Assembly: GCA_021234155.1 (NCBI GenBank)
Contig: JAJEKV010000023.1
Location: 2,410,557 to 2,474,556 of the forward strand
DNA: 64,000 bases
Source of the DNA: Isoetes taiwanensis
Taxonomy: Eukaryota > Streptophyta > Lycopodiopsida > Isoetales > Isoetaceae
Direction: 5' to 3'
Shown here: piece after piece, positions 21,157 through 31,528 of the stretch
How the letters are laid out: the number at the start of each line of letters is the position of its first letter
Numbering within the stretch: the first letter of the stretch is position 1
Position numbers and translations under genes: made by a program
Notes under the pieces: generated by a model
What the model was told of the DNA's origin: nothing
What the model saw: the letters and a program-made list of their open reading frames with translations, nothing else
Database searches by the model: none

Positions 21157-24100
21157 ATGGCAATTTTGGCCAGTCTGCCTGCACAATACAAACCATTGAA
21201 ACAAACTTTTGGATGTCATGAAGGAAAACTCAAATCGGTTGCAGTGATTGGAGCAGTGCTACAAGCTTCTCACATAGAAGCTCAAGAGGTTGAAGAGGCT
21301 AACTTTGCTAAAACAGTAAGGCCAAACAAAGGTGGAAGAAGGGAGCCTCCTACATGTTATAAGTGTGGAGACATTGGGCATATTGCTCGGTTTTGTAATA
21401 CCACACCAACAGAGTCTTCTGAAGGTAAAGGAAAGATTGGAGAAGCAAAGAAGAAACTAGACAAGAAAGACAAATCTCAGGACAGAAGGAAATGGTCCAA
21501 TCACAGGAAACCGACCGCCTCTGTTGCTCAGCATGATGACAGTGGGAGTGAATCAAACGAAGAAGAGGCCGCAGCCTCCATGGCAATCGCAGATTGTGAA
21601 GATGAGGAACTGGGCCACACTCCTGAATGGAAGAAGTTTCTTCAAACAAGATGGAATCACTGCCTAGATGATCAAGACAATGATCTTTCATACTGCTATT
21701 CATCAGTAGTAGCCAGAGAGCATCTAGCTGAGACTGAGAAGGATATCTCAGATGATGAGGTAGCAGTAGTAGCCTTAGGGGCAGAACATGAAGCAGACAC
21801 AGGTCGTGTTTGGGTGCTGGACTGTGGAGCCACTCATACCATGACATTCCAAATGCCATGGCTGAAAAATGTCTATCAAGCAGCTCCTGACAAATATGTG
21901 AATGGGATAGCCACCAAGTTGAAAATTGAGGCATATGGCACTCTGGAGTTTCAGCTTCAAGATCAAATGAGAGAATTGCACAAAGTTTTGTATGTTCCAA
22001 AGCTAAAAAGGAACTTACTGTCACTCTCTCGAATCAGCGATGTAGGAGTTGACACAAAAATTCAATCAAAATCAGCATTACTTCTAGATGCTAGTAATGT
22101 TGTCCTTGGAGTGGGAAGAAGGAGAGGTTTTCTATATGAGTTTGAGGAGGACACAAGTCAGGCTTTTCAAGCTGAAGCAGGTCTAAATCAAATGCAGTTG
22201 TGGCACCTTCGTCTGGGGCACATTAACGAGACACGTCTCAAACTTCTTCAAACAGCTAGCATGGTAGATGGACTGAACCTAAATCTGAAGCAACATCTCG
22301 CTCTTTGTGAAGGATGTGTCTTGGCAAAGCAAACACAAGGAGCAAGGCCAAAATCCAAAGGGACCAGAGCTCGGGAGCTTCTTGGCTTAGTGCATTTCGA
22401 TGTTGCATCAATGGGTAAGCCCACATTTAATGGTTTTCTTTACTTCTTGATTCTAGTAGATGATTATTCCAGATATACTAGCATATGTCTTATGAAAACT
22501 AAAGATGAAGTGTTTGAGCTTTTTAAGCAATGGAAGAAGCAAGCAGAAGTTGCCACTAAACATGTTCTCAGGTCTGTAAGATGTGATAATGCAAAAGAGC
22601 ATTTATCTGGCAGCTTTACCTCTTTTCTTCAAAGTCTAGGGATCCACCAGCAATTGATTATTCCATATGAACATCATCATAATGGAGTAGTAGAACGAAA
22701 AATTCGCACTATTAAGGAATGTGCATGGAGCATGATAAAGCATGCGCAATTGGCAGATAATTTCTGGGGTGAGGCAGTGCTAACAGCAGCATATTTACAA
22801 AATAGAGCCCCTACACTGGCGGTCAAGGACAAAACACCTGCTGAAGTGTGGACTGGGAGTAAGCCTAACGTTACTCATCTAAAAATATTTGGGAGTCCAG
22901 CATATGTCCATATATCCTCTGAAATTAGGACAAAAGCTGAGGACCATGCTAAACGGGCTATTTTTGTGGGATACTGTTCAGACAGTAAAGGCTATCGCCT
23001 GGTGGATGCTAAGACTAGGAAACTGTTAAAGGCAACCTCAGTAACATTTGAAGAAGATGCCTTAGCAGTCAAGGATAGATTCATATCGTCTTGCGATCCA
23101 CATTTGTTTAGATCCAGTCAAGATCCACCGCCAATCTGGCTAGCTTTACCATGCTCTTCCCCCTTGGCACCCGGAACTCCAGTTCGAAATGAAGCAGCGT
23201 CAGTTCCACAGTCATCTTCTGATTCACATGAGGAGCATTCAGGAGATTCGGGAGGATGCTCTACACCTTTGACAGTCCCACCTTCAGAAGATTTTAATGT
23301 AAGGAGGTCCTCACGCACACCATGTCCTACTCAAAAATGGTTGGAGTACAAAAAGGCGGTCTCTCATTTAGCCCTTGCCAGTCACCATGAAAGTCTGTTG
23401 GGCAGCAACTGGTGGCAGGAGAATCTAGAAGAAGTGTGTGCTAATATGGCTTTTGCAGCAGAATTGCTTGATCCTGTTACCTATGACGAAGCAACACATG
23501 GCCCTCAAACAAGTGAATGGCGTCAGGCCATGCAGGCTGAAATCCAGTCCATGGAAGAAACTCATGCATGGGATTTAGTCCCACTACCAGCAGGCAGAAG
23601 AGCTATAGGCAGCAAGTGGGTCTTTAAGATAAAGACAAAACCAGATGGTAGTGTGGACAAATATAGAGCTCGTCTAGTAGCTCGAGGTTTTTCTCAAACC
23701 TATGGGATAGACTATGACGAGACATTTTCCCCTGTAGCCAAATCCACATCCATTAAAGCTGTTTTAGCTCTAGCTACACAAGAGGACTGGGAAATAGAAA
23801 CCATGGATGTCAAAGCAGCCTTTCTCAATGGTGATCTCGAGGAAGAGATATTTATGAGTCAACCTCAAGGATTTGTCACTCCAGTTAAAGAAAATCTAGT
23901 TTGCAAGCTCAATCGAAAGCGGTTTATGGCCTTAAACAAAGTCCACGCCAATGGTATAAAAAAGATTGACACTTTTCTCAGAAGTCTCGGGTATAGAAGA
24001 TGTCAAACAGAATGGAATGTTTATGTGCTTTCACAGGAGGAATTTATCATCATCATTGTGGTCTATGTTGATGACCTCATCATTACAGGTAATCTCATTT

Positions 24101-24525
24101 TACCTATAAACCATCTCAAAAGGCAATTGGCTCAGGCATTCAAGATGACAGACTTAGGCCCAATCCAAACCTGCCTTTGGATTACGATAATGTCGAGGCG
24201 GGAGGCAAGAACTATGCTGATTCATCAAGAAAAGGCGATAGTAAATCTGTGCAAACGTTTTGGACTGTACCATGCTTTACCTAAGGCAACTCCAGCGGCT
24301 TTGCATTGTAAACTCACCAAGGATATGGAGCCAAAGACCGCACAGGAAATAGAAGAAATGAAAGAAGTGCCATACGTATGCGGTTGGTGGTCTAATGCAT
24401 ATCATGATACACCACGAGACCGATATTGCCCAATCGGTGGGAGTTGCCGGCTGATTCTTCTACGAATCCCGGACCCTCACCTGAAAGTCAGAAACGTATC
24501 ATTCGATACCTCAGAGGGTACTTGA
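21157..24525 (+). CDS. Copia Gag(partial)-Pol polyprotein
   Basis: The 1,122-codon ORF begins inside Gag (ILASLPAQYKPL). The CCHC zinc knuckle C67-C70-H75-C80 follows. The protease motif is LDCGATHTMT (D222), with Cys in place of the usual Ser/Thr of D(S/T)GA. The integrase has an HHCC finger (H350, H355, C384, C387) and a catalytic triad D415-D477-E513, with the retroelement spacing of 35 residues between the second D and E. RT starts at about 825 with WVFKIKTKPDG and has the catalytic D884 (MDVKAAFLNG) and YVDD at 970-973. Between about 23,915 and 23,965 the frame is shifted and then restored, so the conserved YGLKQSPRQW block is read as FMALNKVHANGI. After about 24,400 the frame is lost and the ORF runs on in nonsense to 24,525. 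It is probably non-functional in cis, since gag is incomplete and the RNase H is broken. Confidence 0.93.
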   Translation: MAILASLPAQYKPLKQTFGCHEGKLKSVAVIGAVLQASHIEAQEVEEANFAKTVRPNKGGRREPPTCYKCGDIGHIARFCNTTPTESSEGKGKIGEAKKKLDKKDKSQDRRKWSNHRKPTASVAQHDDSGSESNEEEAAASMAIADCEDEELGHTPEWKKFLQTRWNHCLDDQDNDLSYCYSSVVAREHLAETEKDISDDEVAVVALGAEHEADTGRVWVLDCGATHTMTFQMPWLKNVYQAAPDKYVNGIATKLKIEAYGTLEFQLQDQMRELHKVLYVPKLKRNLLSLSRISDVGVDTKIQSKSALLLDASNVVLGVGRRRGFLYEFEEDTSQAFQAEAGLNQMQLWHLRLGHINETRLKLLQTASMVDGLNLNLKQHLALCEGCVLAKQTQGARPKSKGTRARELLGLVHFDVASMGKPTFNGFLYFLILVDDYSRYTSICLMKTKDEVFELFKQWKKQAEVATKHVLRSVRCDNAKEHLSGSFTSFLQSLGIHQQLIIPYEHHHNGVVERKIRTIKECAWSMIKHAQLADNFWGEAVLTAAYLQNRAPTLAVKDKTPAEVWTGSKPNVTHLKIFGSPAYVHISSEIRTKAEDHAKRAIFVGYCSDSKGYRLVDAKTRKLLKATSVTFEEDALAVKDRFISSCDPHLFRSSQDPPPIWLALPCSSPLAPGTPVRNEAASVPQSSSDSHEEHSGDSGGCSTPLTVPPSEDFNVRRSSRTPCPTQKWLEYKKAVSHLALASHHESLLGSNWWQENLEEVCANMAFAAELLDPVTYDEATHGPQTSEWRQAMQAEIQSMEETHAWDLVPLPAGRRAIGSKWVFKIKTKPDGSVDKYRARLVARGFSQTYGIDYDETFSPVAKSTSIKAVLALATQEDWEIETMDVKAAFLNGDLEEEIFMSQPQGFVTPVKENLVCKLNRKRFMALNKVHANGIKKIDTFLRSLGYRRCQTEWNVYVLSQEEFIIIIVVYVDDLIITGNLILPINHLKRQLAQAFKMTDLGPIQTCLWITIMSRREARTMLIHQEKAIVNLCKRFGLYHALPKATPAALHCKLTKDMEPKTAQEIEEMKEVPYVCGWWSNAYHDTPRDRYCPIGGSCRLILLRIPDPHLKVRNVSFDTSEGT

Positions 24526-25020
24526 ATGAAGGTCTCCCTGTTCGACCAGATTCTAATGATCCGTATGACCTTAGTTGGTTTTTGTAGATGCCGATTGGGC
24601 GGAGACCACGATAGTAGCGGATCCACTACAAAGCTTCACAATTATGCTTCATGGAGCAGCCATTACACCGGACCCAAATTGTAAACAAACCCGGTGTCGC
24701 TCTATCCTCGTGGTGAGGTTGAGTACATGGCAACCTCTCTCTGCGGTAATGTGAAATATTGTGGGTGAGACAATTCTTGGATGAGTTGGGATATACTCAA
24801 ACCTGATCCCTCCATCATTTATAATGATAACAAGAGCAAAGATTGCTCTCACAAAATAATCCTATTCTCCACAAGAGGTCTAAGCACATTGGAATCCATC
24901 ATCATTTCACCGAGAACGTGTAGTGGATGGATCCATTCAAATGGTGCATCTTCCCACGTACCGAGATGCCCGCCAGATCTTCTCCACGAAACCTTTAAGC
25001 AAGGAGGTATTTGTGTGCCA
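24526..25020 (+). pseudogene. Copia RNase H remnant, frameshifted
   Basis: Conserved RNase H pieces are still readable in scattered frames: DADWAET near 24,588, EYMATSLCG near 24,720, YNDNKS near 24,820 and KHIGIHHHF near 24,880. Their order is normal for copia, so the domain was recently intact. The frame breaks sit in GC-rich spots. Confidence 0.85.
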
Positions 25021-25087
25021 TAAACCTACTCTAGGACTTAGCAATTCAGATAATACAAGATTCATATCGTGTTCTGATTAAGGGGTG

Positions 25088-25257
25088 TGTTCACGAGCCC
25101 CAAAGCTATGGCTACTAATCAGAACCTAATTATAGAGACTCCATAAGTTTAGGAAGAAGTTGAGGGAACCGACTATTCTTCCTCTCAGATATATTTTAGC
25201 CCAATATCATGAACGGTTATTTGTGTTCTCTATTATCCGTTTGTGCGTTTTGTCTCA
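25088..25257 (+). repeat. 3' LTR of the copia element
   Basis: Starts TGTTCACGAGCCC and ends TTTTGTCTCA. It is preceded by the purine-rich TTAAGGGGTG at 25,078-25,087, a likely polypurine tract priming plus-strand synthesis. Confidence 0.95.
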
Positions 25258-25321
25258 CCAAAGAACCGGCGGTCAGCCCCGCGTCTGATGGTGCCGTCTA
25301 AATCGCCACCGGAATGAAGTT

Positions 25322-25395
25322 CCATGGTGTCTTGGTGGCTAAGCCGCTAACCCAAGACCGCCGCTTGAGAGCTCGAGTTTCAACCGTCCCACATT
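25322..25395 (+). other. tRNA-like segment, possible SINE
   Basis: CTTGGTGGCTAAGCCGC can serve as an A box, and GAGCTCGAGTTTCAA about 35 bp further on is close to a B box. The segment lies just outside the copia 3' LTR. It looks like the tRNA-derived head of a SINE rather than a functional tRNA, since I could not fit arms and an anticodon with confidence. Confidence 0.3.
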
Positions 25396-25437
25396 GGTAA
25401 ATCTTCTTTCTTTTCACAACGAACATGCATTTGCTTC

Positions 25438-25938
25438 TTGTATTTTATTTTGCCTATGGATATTGCAAGGATTTTTGCTGCTGTAAGGGCTTCATCCTCG
25501 GAACTGGAAGAGGTTCTTCGTAATTTGCCTAAGGTTAAGGAAAGGGAAAGGCGTAAGCATTTGGAAAAAGGAAAGAGCCATGGAGGTGGTGGCGCATATG
25601 ATCCTTACAGTGAGTATAAGAAGTCAAATGCTGGAACAGGGGCTTCTTACGATCCTTATAGCCAATCAAATGCTGGAGTTGGTGGGTACCAGAGCTCTAG
25701 TTTTGATTCTACCTCAAGTAGCGGTTATGGGGCTCCAACTCAGAATGTCAATCCGTGTTTTCTTTTAAACCCTTGTTTTGCTTTTTTATTCCTTGCTCTG
25801 TGGCTCTGTTGCGATACAACAGATATGATGGCACTTGGCCAACGAAGATATAGAAGGAAAGATGTGAGTCTATTCCAGCCAAGAGACAAAACTTCAACGA
25901 TCCACATTTTCAAAAGAAATTTTAAATCCAATGATTGA
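25438..25938 (+). CDS. Unrecognised ORF or exon, Gly/Ser/Tyr-rich with charged segment
   Basis: The first half reads like real protein: a helical charged segment (SSELEEVLRNLPKVKERERR) followed by GGGGAYDPYSEY, YDPYSQSNAGVGGY and SSSGYGAPTQ, with a near-repeat of YDPYS. I do not recognise the family. Codon-like character fades after about residue 105 (near 25,750), where CTCAG followed by AATG could be a coding/intron border. It may be one internal exon of a longer gene, or a captured exon. No partner exon was identified nearby. Confidence 0.3.
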   Translation: MYFILPMDIARIFAAVRASSSELEEVLRNLPKVKERERRKHLEKGKSHGGGGAYDPYSEYKKSNAGTGASYDPYSQSNAGVGGYQSSSFDSTSSSGYGAPTQNVNPCFLLNPCFAFLFLALWLCCDTTDMMALGQRRYRRKDVSLFQPRDKTSTIHIFKRNFKSND

Positions 25939-27858
25939 ACAATGATTGCTTTCTGCTTCCGCCGATGACAAATCCAGGGTAATAATGGTTCCTGGATCTT
26001 ATGGCCACCATAAGCAGAAGAAACTGGCAAAACTAAGGTATCCTTGTCTTACTGCCTTCTCAAATCTTAGTTCGCGGAAACTCTTTAACGTAAGCCACAA
26101 GCTGAGGTTCCTGCTGTCTAAACAAGCAAAAGATTATATCCGGATGAAAGGATACTCGCTTTTTACCTATTGCGTGCTTTTGGGAAGCCACGATTTTGAA
26201 TGCTTGCACACCTGATTCCAAAATTTAAGCTCAAAGCATGCCCATGGCAAAGAGAATCAATGCATGAGGGTGCCCATGGCGGCAGCTAGTTATGTCAAAT
26301 CTGCATCTTTTGTTAGCTCAAAGAATAGTAAAAAAAAAGGTATGGCAATGCTAATTTGGGTCTTGCATTTCCATAAATCCTACTACAAGAATTGCAACGT
26401 AAGGCTTTGACTAAGAGTGAATGATTTTTGTTCTTAGAATCTTAATCTTGATATCCTAAATAATGTCTTATTCTTGAAGGAAAAATGGACCTGTTCAAGC
26501 ATGGCCTTTGCACCTCTCGCCTCCCATATGTTTGCAAGGAAGCAAGCATAAACAATGGATTGCGCATAGAGGTCCCGTAGAAGTCCACGACAATGGGAAA
26601 TTTGAATACATTACAGGGCACTCTGTCATACTTTAAGAGCAACTTGACATTTCAAAGGTATGGGCCTTTCCCTTCTCTTGGTGCAACTTGATTAAGGTAT
26701 GTAGAGCTAATATAACCTATAGCAAAACAACATCATAGAAGGAGCTAAGAAAAAGGCATTGATTGAAGAGGCGAGAGATTGCATGGACAAATACAAAGGT
26801 GTGTCTTGATGAAAGAAACCAACATGCAAAGACAAATTCTATTCTTGACAAGAAAATTTAAAATATAAGGAACGCATACGGGCAAATCGCAAGCAGAGCT
26901 TGAGTTTATAAGCAAACAAAGCTATAACTCGAGGTTTGTAAAAGCATCTCTTCCTTTTTATTCCATTTAAAAGACATGTTTCTTTTTGCAAAATTCAATC
27001 GTTTCTATATGTTTTATCCATATATGTAGTATAGAGCATTAAATTTGAAGTTGTAATGACTTTGAACTTGCAAAGAATGCTATGCCTCCGAAATCGATAT
27101 CTTCGGTTTTCATGTACCCGATGCTTGTAGTGCATTAACTTTGGTGTTGTAATGCCTTACTTGCAGCATGCTACACATCTCAGAGTGAAAACATTAAAGC
27201 TCTCAAGCAGGAGCTTGATATTGCAACTCACAAAACAAAGGTCAACTCTTTGTCCGACATTTGACGACATGGAATGACGATTGGTCCGCATTGATATTGA
27301 TGAGTATTTGCATATTGTTGATCTAGAATTGAGACAATGATGTTTTTTTTGCCCAAGTGATCAAGCATTGTCCGAGCTAAAACCCCATATGGAGATGTTC
27401 AGAGATTTAGTTTTTGGTTTTGTTTCCATTGTCGATAGCTTATTAGCTTTTGCTATTCATAACTTGGTATGTAAAGCTTTGACATAATTTTAACCTTCCC
27501 TTAGCAGGGATATGCCATAAAACAATGGTAAATACAAACGATTTGAAATAAGGTAAATGTGTTCTGTTTACTGAGCTTTTCTAAATATTCCGATACTCAA
27601 TTTTACATTGTAACTTATTTTGTGAAAGATAAACTTGAACTACATCTTGCATCTATGCAATCAGGATCCAATTTCATGCATATATATATATATATATGAT
27701 AGCTGACTTTATCAAGGATGAACTTAAAACTATATCATGCATCAATACTGCAATGGTTAGATGTATAAGGATGGTTGTGTAGCATTGTCTTGAACCAGAA
27801 TCCAGAAACATAAAATTGTAAATTGTAAATTTGAGAGATTGTCCACAGTGCTCAAAGG
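25939..27858. other. Unassigned sequence with one exon-like segment
   Basis: No gene can be defended. At about 27,167-27,265 a pyrimidine-rich tract ending CTTGCAG is followed by a readable, coiled-coil-like segment (SENIKALKQELDIATHKTK). It could be an exon of the same unknown gene as the ORF at 25.4 kb, but no splicing model was worked out. A short (AT)n run lies near 27,680. Confidence 0.35.
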
Positions 27859-28012
27859 ACAAAAGTATATTGAAATGCATGATGTTCAAATACATAATGC
27901 TGTATCAACAATCTAATTAACTATAAGGGCCTCAGAGAACAAAAGTATGTTGGAATGCATGATGTTCAAATATATAATGATGTATCAACAATATAATTAA
28001 CTATAAGGGCCT
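27859..28012 (+). repeat. Tandem duplication, 80 bp x 2
   Basis: The unit ACAAAAGTAT-T-GAAATGCATGATG through CTATAAGGGCC starts at 27,859 and again at 27,939 with few mismatches. Confidence 0.93.
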
Positions 28013-28380
28013 TGCTACAGTTTCTACAAAATAATCAATAATAATGGTACATCTTTTTTTTCTTTGGCTATCATTTACAATCTATAATAATGGTACACCT
28101 TTTCTTTTTCTTCGGCTATCCCTTGCAGGTTCTTCAGGTATGCCCAGGCCATTGGGAAAAACAAACAAACATAAATTCAAGGAAACAACATCGTTTCCAT
28201 CGTTTCCCTGTTTTTTTCTTTAGCTAGGTTTAAAGAAAGGCAAAAGGCGAAAATGTTTTTTAGCTTTAAAAAGGGAACAATACCTTTTGTCTTTTTCCCT
28301 TTAGCTAGCTCGCTTTAGCCATGGAATAGAACATGTAGATGATGATATGCATAGATGGCTATGTCGATGGACGTCGGGGT
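28013..28380. other. Unassigned sequence
   Basis: AT-rich. Short echoes of ATAATGGTACA(T/C)CTTTT occur twice (about 28,040 and 28,090). No gene seen. Confidence 0.45.
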
Positions 28381-28620
28381 TGCCCATGGGCAAAGATAAG
28401 AAGTTGTGTACAAAATAGCAATGCTTATAAACCACCTTTTAGCCTATGTTTATAAACCACCTTATAGCCTAATAGTAATGCTTAATAACTCGGCGGGGAT
28501 TCCCCATGGACAAAGATATGAAGTCATGTACAAAATAATAATGGTTATAAACCAACTTTTAGCCTAATAACAATGCTTATAAACCACCTTATAGCTTAGC
28601 AACTACATCACAACAATCGT
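28381..28620 (+). repeat. Tandem duplication, about 120 bp x 2
   Basis: CCCATGG-CAAAGATA-GAAGT...GTACAAAATA...TTATAAACCACCTTATAGC occurs from 28,382 and again from 28,502. Each unit contains a further internal echo of TTATAAACCACCTT. Confidence 0.85.
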
Positions 28621-28717
28621 CTTATAGCCCAACCCCTATTGAGCTTATATTGCCAACATATGCCCAGGAACGTTGGGCACTATTACTATAGAATAGAATA
28701 GAAGAGAGAGTGACTAT

Positions 28718-29330
28718 ATGAGACTTAGTACGCAACATCAACAACTCATGACATGGCCATTTGCAACTCCAGATTCCCAAAATGAAATGGCCCAGAAATT
28801 ACTCTATGCAAATGCACAGTTTCCTAAAGCGATCCAATGGCCCAGAAGTTACTATATGCAAATGCACAAGTTCCCACCATTTATAAATTCCCCCGCATTG
28901 ACTCGAAATAGAAAGGGTGAATTTGTGCAGAAGAATATGACCGTAAGTACCTTCATGAAGCAGAGTAGCTTTGTCCAAATGGTGTGCTTTTTTAATTTTT
29001 ATTGGTAACTATGATAACTTAAAATTTCAGGATGTGTTCACTATTATCATCACTGAAGAGTGAATTTTGTTTTGCGAAGAATAGTATATAAGCGAGAAAG
29101 GTTTTAGAGCTACTCTTGGAATCATGGAAAATGAAGAAAAGACCATGAACAAGGATGCCGATTATAACGGTTCAAAATCACCTCCTTTGCCATTTGCTTC
29201 GTTTCTACGCATGCATCCCGAGGTCTCTATTGGTTTAGAAATTACGATACAATGCTTGGACGTTGGACTTATTGGAATGTTATCGGTATGTAAAGGGTGC
29301 ATACACGAAATTAAAGAATCTTGAGTTGAT
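28718..29330 (+). other. Two short unassigned ORFs upstream of the duplicated unit
   Basis: ORFs at 28,718-29,008 (96 codons) and 29,124-29,324 (66 codons, starts MENEEKTMNKDADYNGSK). The first contains an internal tandem repeat (ATGGCCCAGAA-TTACT-TATGCAAATGCAC, twice), so it is probably not a real gene. The second is codon-like but unrecognised. Given the kinase-like remnant just downstream, it may be an eroded 5' part of that gene. The rest, up to 29,782, holds nothing recognisable. Confidence 0.25.
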
Positions 29331-29803
29331 TTGCAAGCTGCAATTTCAAGATAAGCAAATTACTCTGAATCTTGTTGAAGGCAAATTAAACAAGATTTGT
29401 GTGGTGCATCTCATTTTGACCACCAACTTGAACCCATGAAGCAATTTTTGTGTGACTTATACATTCACACCTACTTTTGTAATAGTTAGTCTTCTATTTA
29501 CATTGTTAACATGCCCCTATGGACTGCCCCTATGTCGTTGAAGAGAGCTAATAATTTTCAAACTAAGTACATGTACCAAATTCCCAAACTATGTATGTAC
29601 AAAAAATAAAAGATTGTAGGACATATTAGGGAAGGCGAAGGAGAAGAAATTTTTATGTCATAGAGCTATTGTAGGATGCATACGTTTAGAGTGATTTGCA
29701 CAAAATTATGTTGATACAGATACTCTGGATTAAGTTATGAGTGCAAATAAGATAGTCTAGTTTTGACACAACTAGGTTCTATATTAGTAACGTTGCTCAG
29801 TAG

Positions 29804-30270
29804 GGCATGGTTCATAGGGATCTCAAGTCCCAAAACGTCCTTGTCAGTGCAATTACATACCAACGATGCCACGGAGACATGAATTCAAGATTCTATCCAC
29901 GAGAACACTAAACTACTCAGTTACATACACAATTCGATCGAGGGGCACTTGTGGACATGAATGTTGGGGAACTACAAACTGATTGTAAGAACATGGTAGA
30001 GGTCTACTTTAATTTAGATATAGATTGTGAAAACATGACTTCACAGTTAGATTTAGGCCACTTCACCCTCAAGAAACTGGAGGGCAGCCCTCTGTGCGCA
30101 TCACCTGGTTTATTTTTATCATTTGCACAAACATTTTAGTACTATTCTTGTTCCATTTTGTAGTGTTCCAAGAAGCTGCATAGATGCAAACTCTCTTCAT
30201 CGAGACAAGTTTTTGAAGAATCTTTGTCTTTTTAAATATATTCCTTCCACACCTAGACGAATTGATTTTG
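29804..30270 (+). pseudogene. Protein-kinase-like gene remnant (copy A)
   Basis: At 29,804-29,851 the sequence encodes GMVHRDLKSQNVLVSA, kinase subdomain VIb with the catalytic HRD and the Lys/Asn of DLKxxN, preceded by an acceptor-like CTCAGTAG. No APE or later kinase motifs follow. Further on, separate frames give MNVGELQTDCKNMVEVYFNL with LDLGHFTLKKLEGSPL (29,957-30,090) and CIDANSLHRDKFLKNLCLF (about 30,177-30,233). These remind me of the N-terminal helical region of plant TKL kinases, but that link is from memory and unverified. Order and frames are scrambled, so this is a relic. Confidence 0.45.
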
Positions 30271-31517
30271 TTGAGTCATAAAACATGTGGATCGACAATG
30301 AATGAGGTCATCTGGCTGGAAGCGAATTGATCCATATGAAGTTTGATATTTAAACTATTTAATAATTCTAATAGAACTGTGAGGATCACCGGGAGTTAGG
30401 ATTTGCTTGAACGAGAATCATCACCGTATAGGCAAAGAGATCATCTCAACTCTAGACGAAGTTTTATATTGATTCGATCACTCCAAACATTGGCCCCTAC
30501 ATATGAATGTTGAATTTTGAGTGGATACGTCTATTCCCGCAGTAACAATGATCCCCTTCTAAGATCCAGAAAAGATAAAACTCTGGCTGCCATGGCATCT
30601 CATATAGTCCATAATTTCATATAGACTGTCTCCACCAACATTATTTACTAAACTATTATCCACCACCATCACCATGATCCGCGCTTCATATGTCCAGTGG
30701 AGAGTATATTTAGAAAAGGGTTATAAGAGGTTGTGGGACTTCATACACCATGTAGAGTACTTGCTTCAAACTAAAACTCCCCATGGACATGCGTGTTTCT
30801 TATCGTTGGCACTAGTTCTGCTCTATTTTATGGAGGTGTGGGATTCGATGATCATATGCGATAATTTGGACCGAGTTCAAAAGAATCCATTGACTTGCAC
30901 TTGAGGAGCTGGGACCCAAAAGGGCACGTTTGTTTCCTCCACATAGTGTCATGTGATACTCCATTGCAGAAAATGCAAGACATGGGAGATACTAGATGAT
31001 CCGGTATAAAAGAATCACCACTTTGAAGTAGAAAACTTATTCCAAATTCAACTTCACACGTTATTCTATTGAAGCGGAGGACTTGAAGCAAGAATATCAA
31101 GACCAAGAAGAGGTTTGTAGAAGGCTTGCTTCACTCCCTATGGCATATTCGAACTTGCACGTATACATATTGCTAGGGGGTAACAAAGATGTATGGAACA
31201 ATTGTAGAGCAATGCTGGTATGTCATGTAGTCTCAAGTGGATGTAAAAAATCCTACTCAGTATAATGTTATGCACTGAGGCAATATTTTCGTGAGAAAGT
31301 AATGAAGTCAGCTCCACGTAGCGGTTATTGTGCTTCCACACCAACAGTGATCCTACCTAGGTGGATGCAACGTGCTACATTGATTTTTTATAAAGAAAAT
31401 GGGCCAAGGACAGCTAAATTATGCTGTATTTATTATTTTTTGTAATACATTGTGCTGTATTTATTTTTGTAGGGGCAATAAAATACTTGTACAACTATGT
31501 GCATGGCATTTCGGGGT
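30271..31517 (+). other. Upstream region of PMP3 copy A, with unassigned ORFs
   Basis: ORFs at 30,674-30,904 (76 codons) and 31,083-31,265 (60 codons, starts MKQEYQDQEEVCRRLASLP) recur intact or nearly so in copy B at 49,420-49,650 and 49,828-50,028. I do not recognise them. They may be more of the kinase-like relic. The rest is AT-rich and presumably includes the distal PMP3 promoter. Confidence 0.3.
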
Positions 31518-31528
31518 CTATATATTAA
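31518..31528 (+). promoter_or_regulatory. TATA box of the PMP3/RCI2-like gene (copy A)
   Basis: CTATATATTAA lies about 400 bp upstream of the start codon. Between them is a GC-richer stretch ending CGCTCCAGGTATC (possible first-exon donor) and an acceptor-like TGAAATTGCAG just before the ATG. That predicts a leader exon plus a 5' UTR intron, usual for this gene family. The box is conserved at 50,251 in copy B. Confidence 0.5.

Larger units (their letters stand above)
20869..25257 (+). mobile_element. Ty1/copia LTR retrotransposon, complete ends, gag-deleted
   Basis: A 4.39-kb element with two LTRs (172 and 170 bp) that start TG and end CA. It has a tRNA-iMet-type primer binding site directly after the 5' LTR and the pol order protease-integrase-RT-RNase H of copia. 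Only about 115 bp separate the 5' LTR from an ORF that already begins in the C-terminal part of Gag, so most of gag is missing. The flanks are CCAGT on the left and CCAAA on the right, an imperfect 5-bp target duplication. The same CAG/CAAAG swap is seen elsewhere between copies A and B, so the duplication may in truth be perfect. The LTRs differ by a small number of changes, which implies a fairly recent insertion. Confidence 0.95.

Noticed and set aside
21350-22024. 224-codon ORF on the minus strand
   Set aside because: Antisense shadow of the copia gag-pol ORF.
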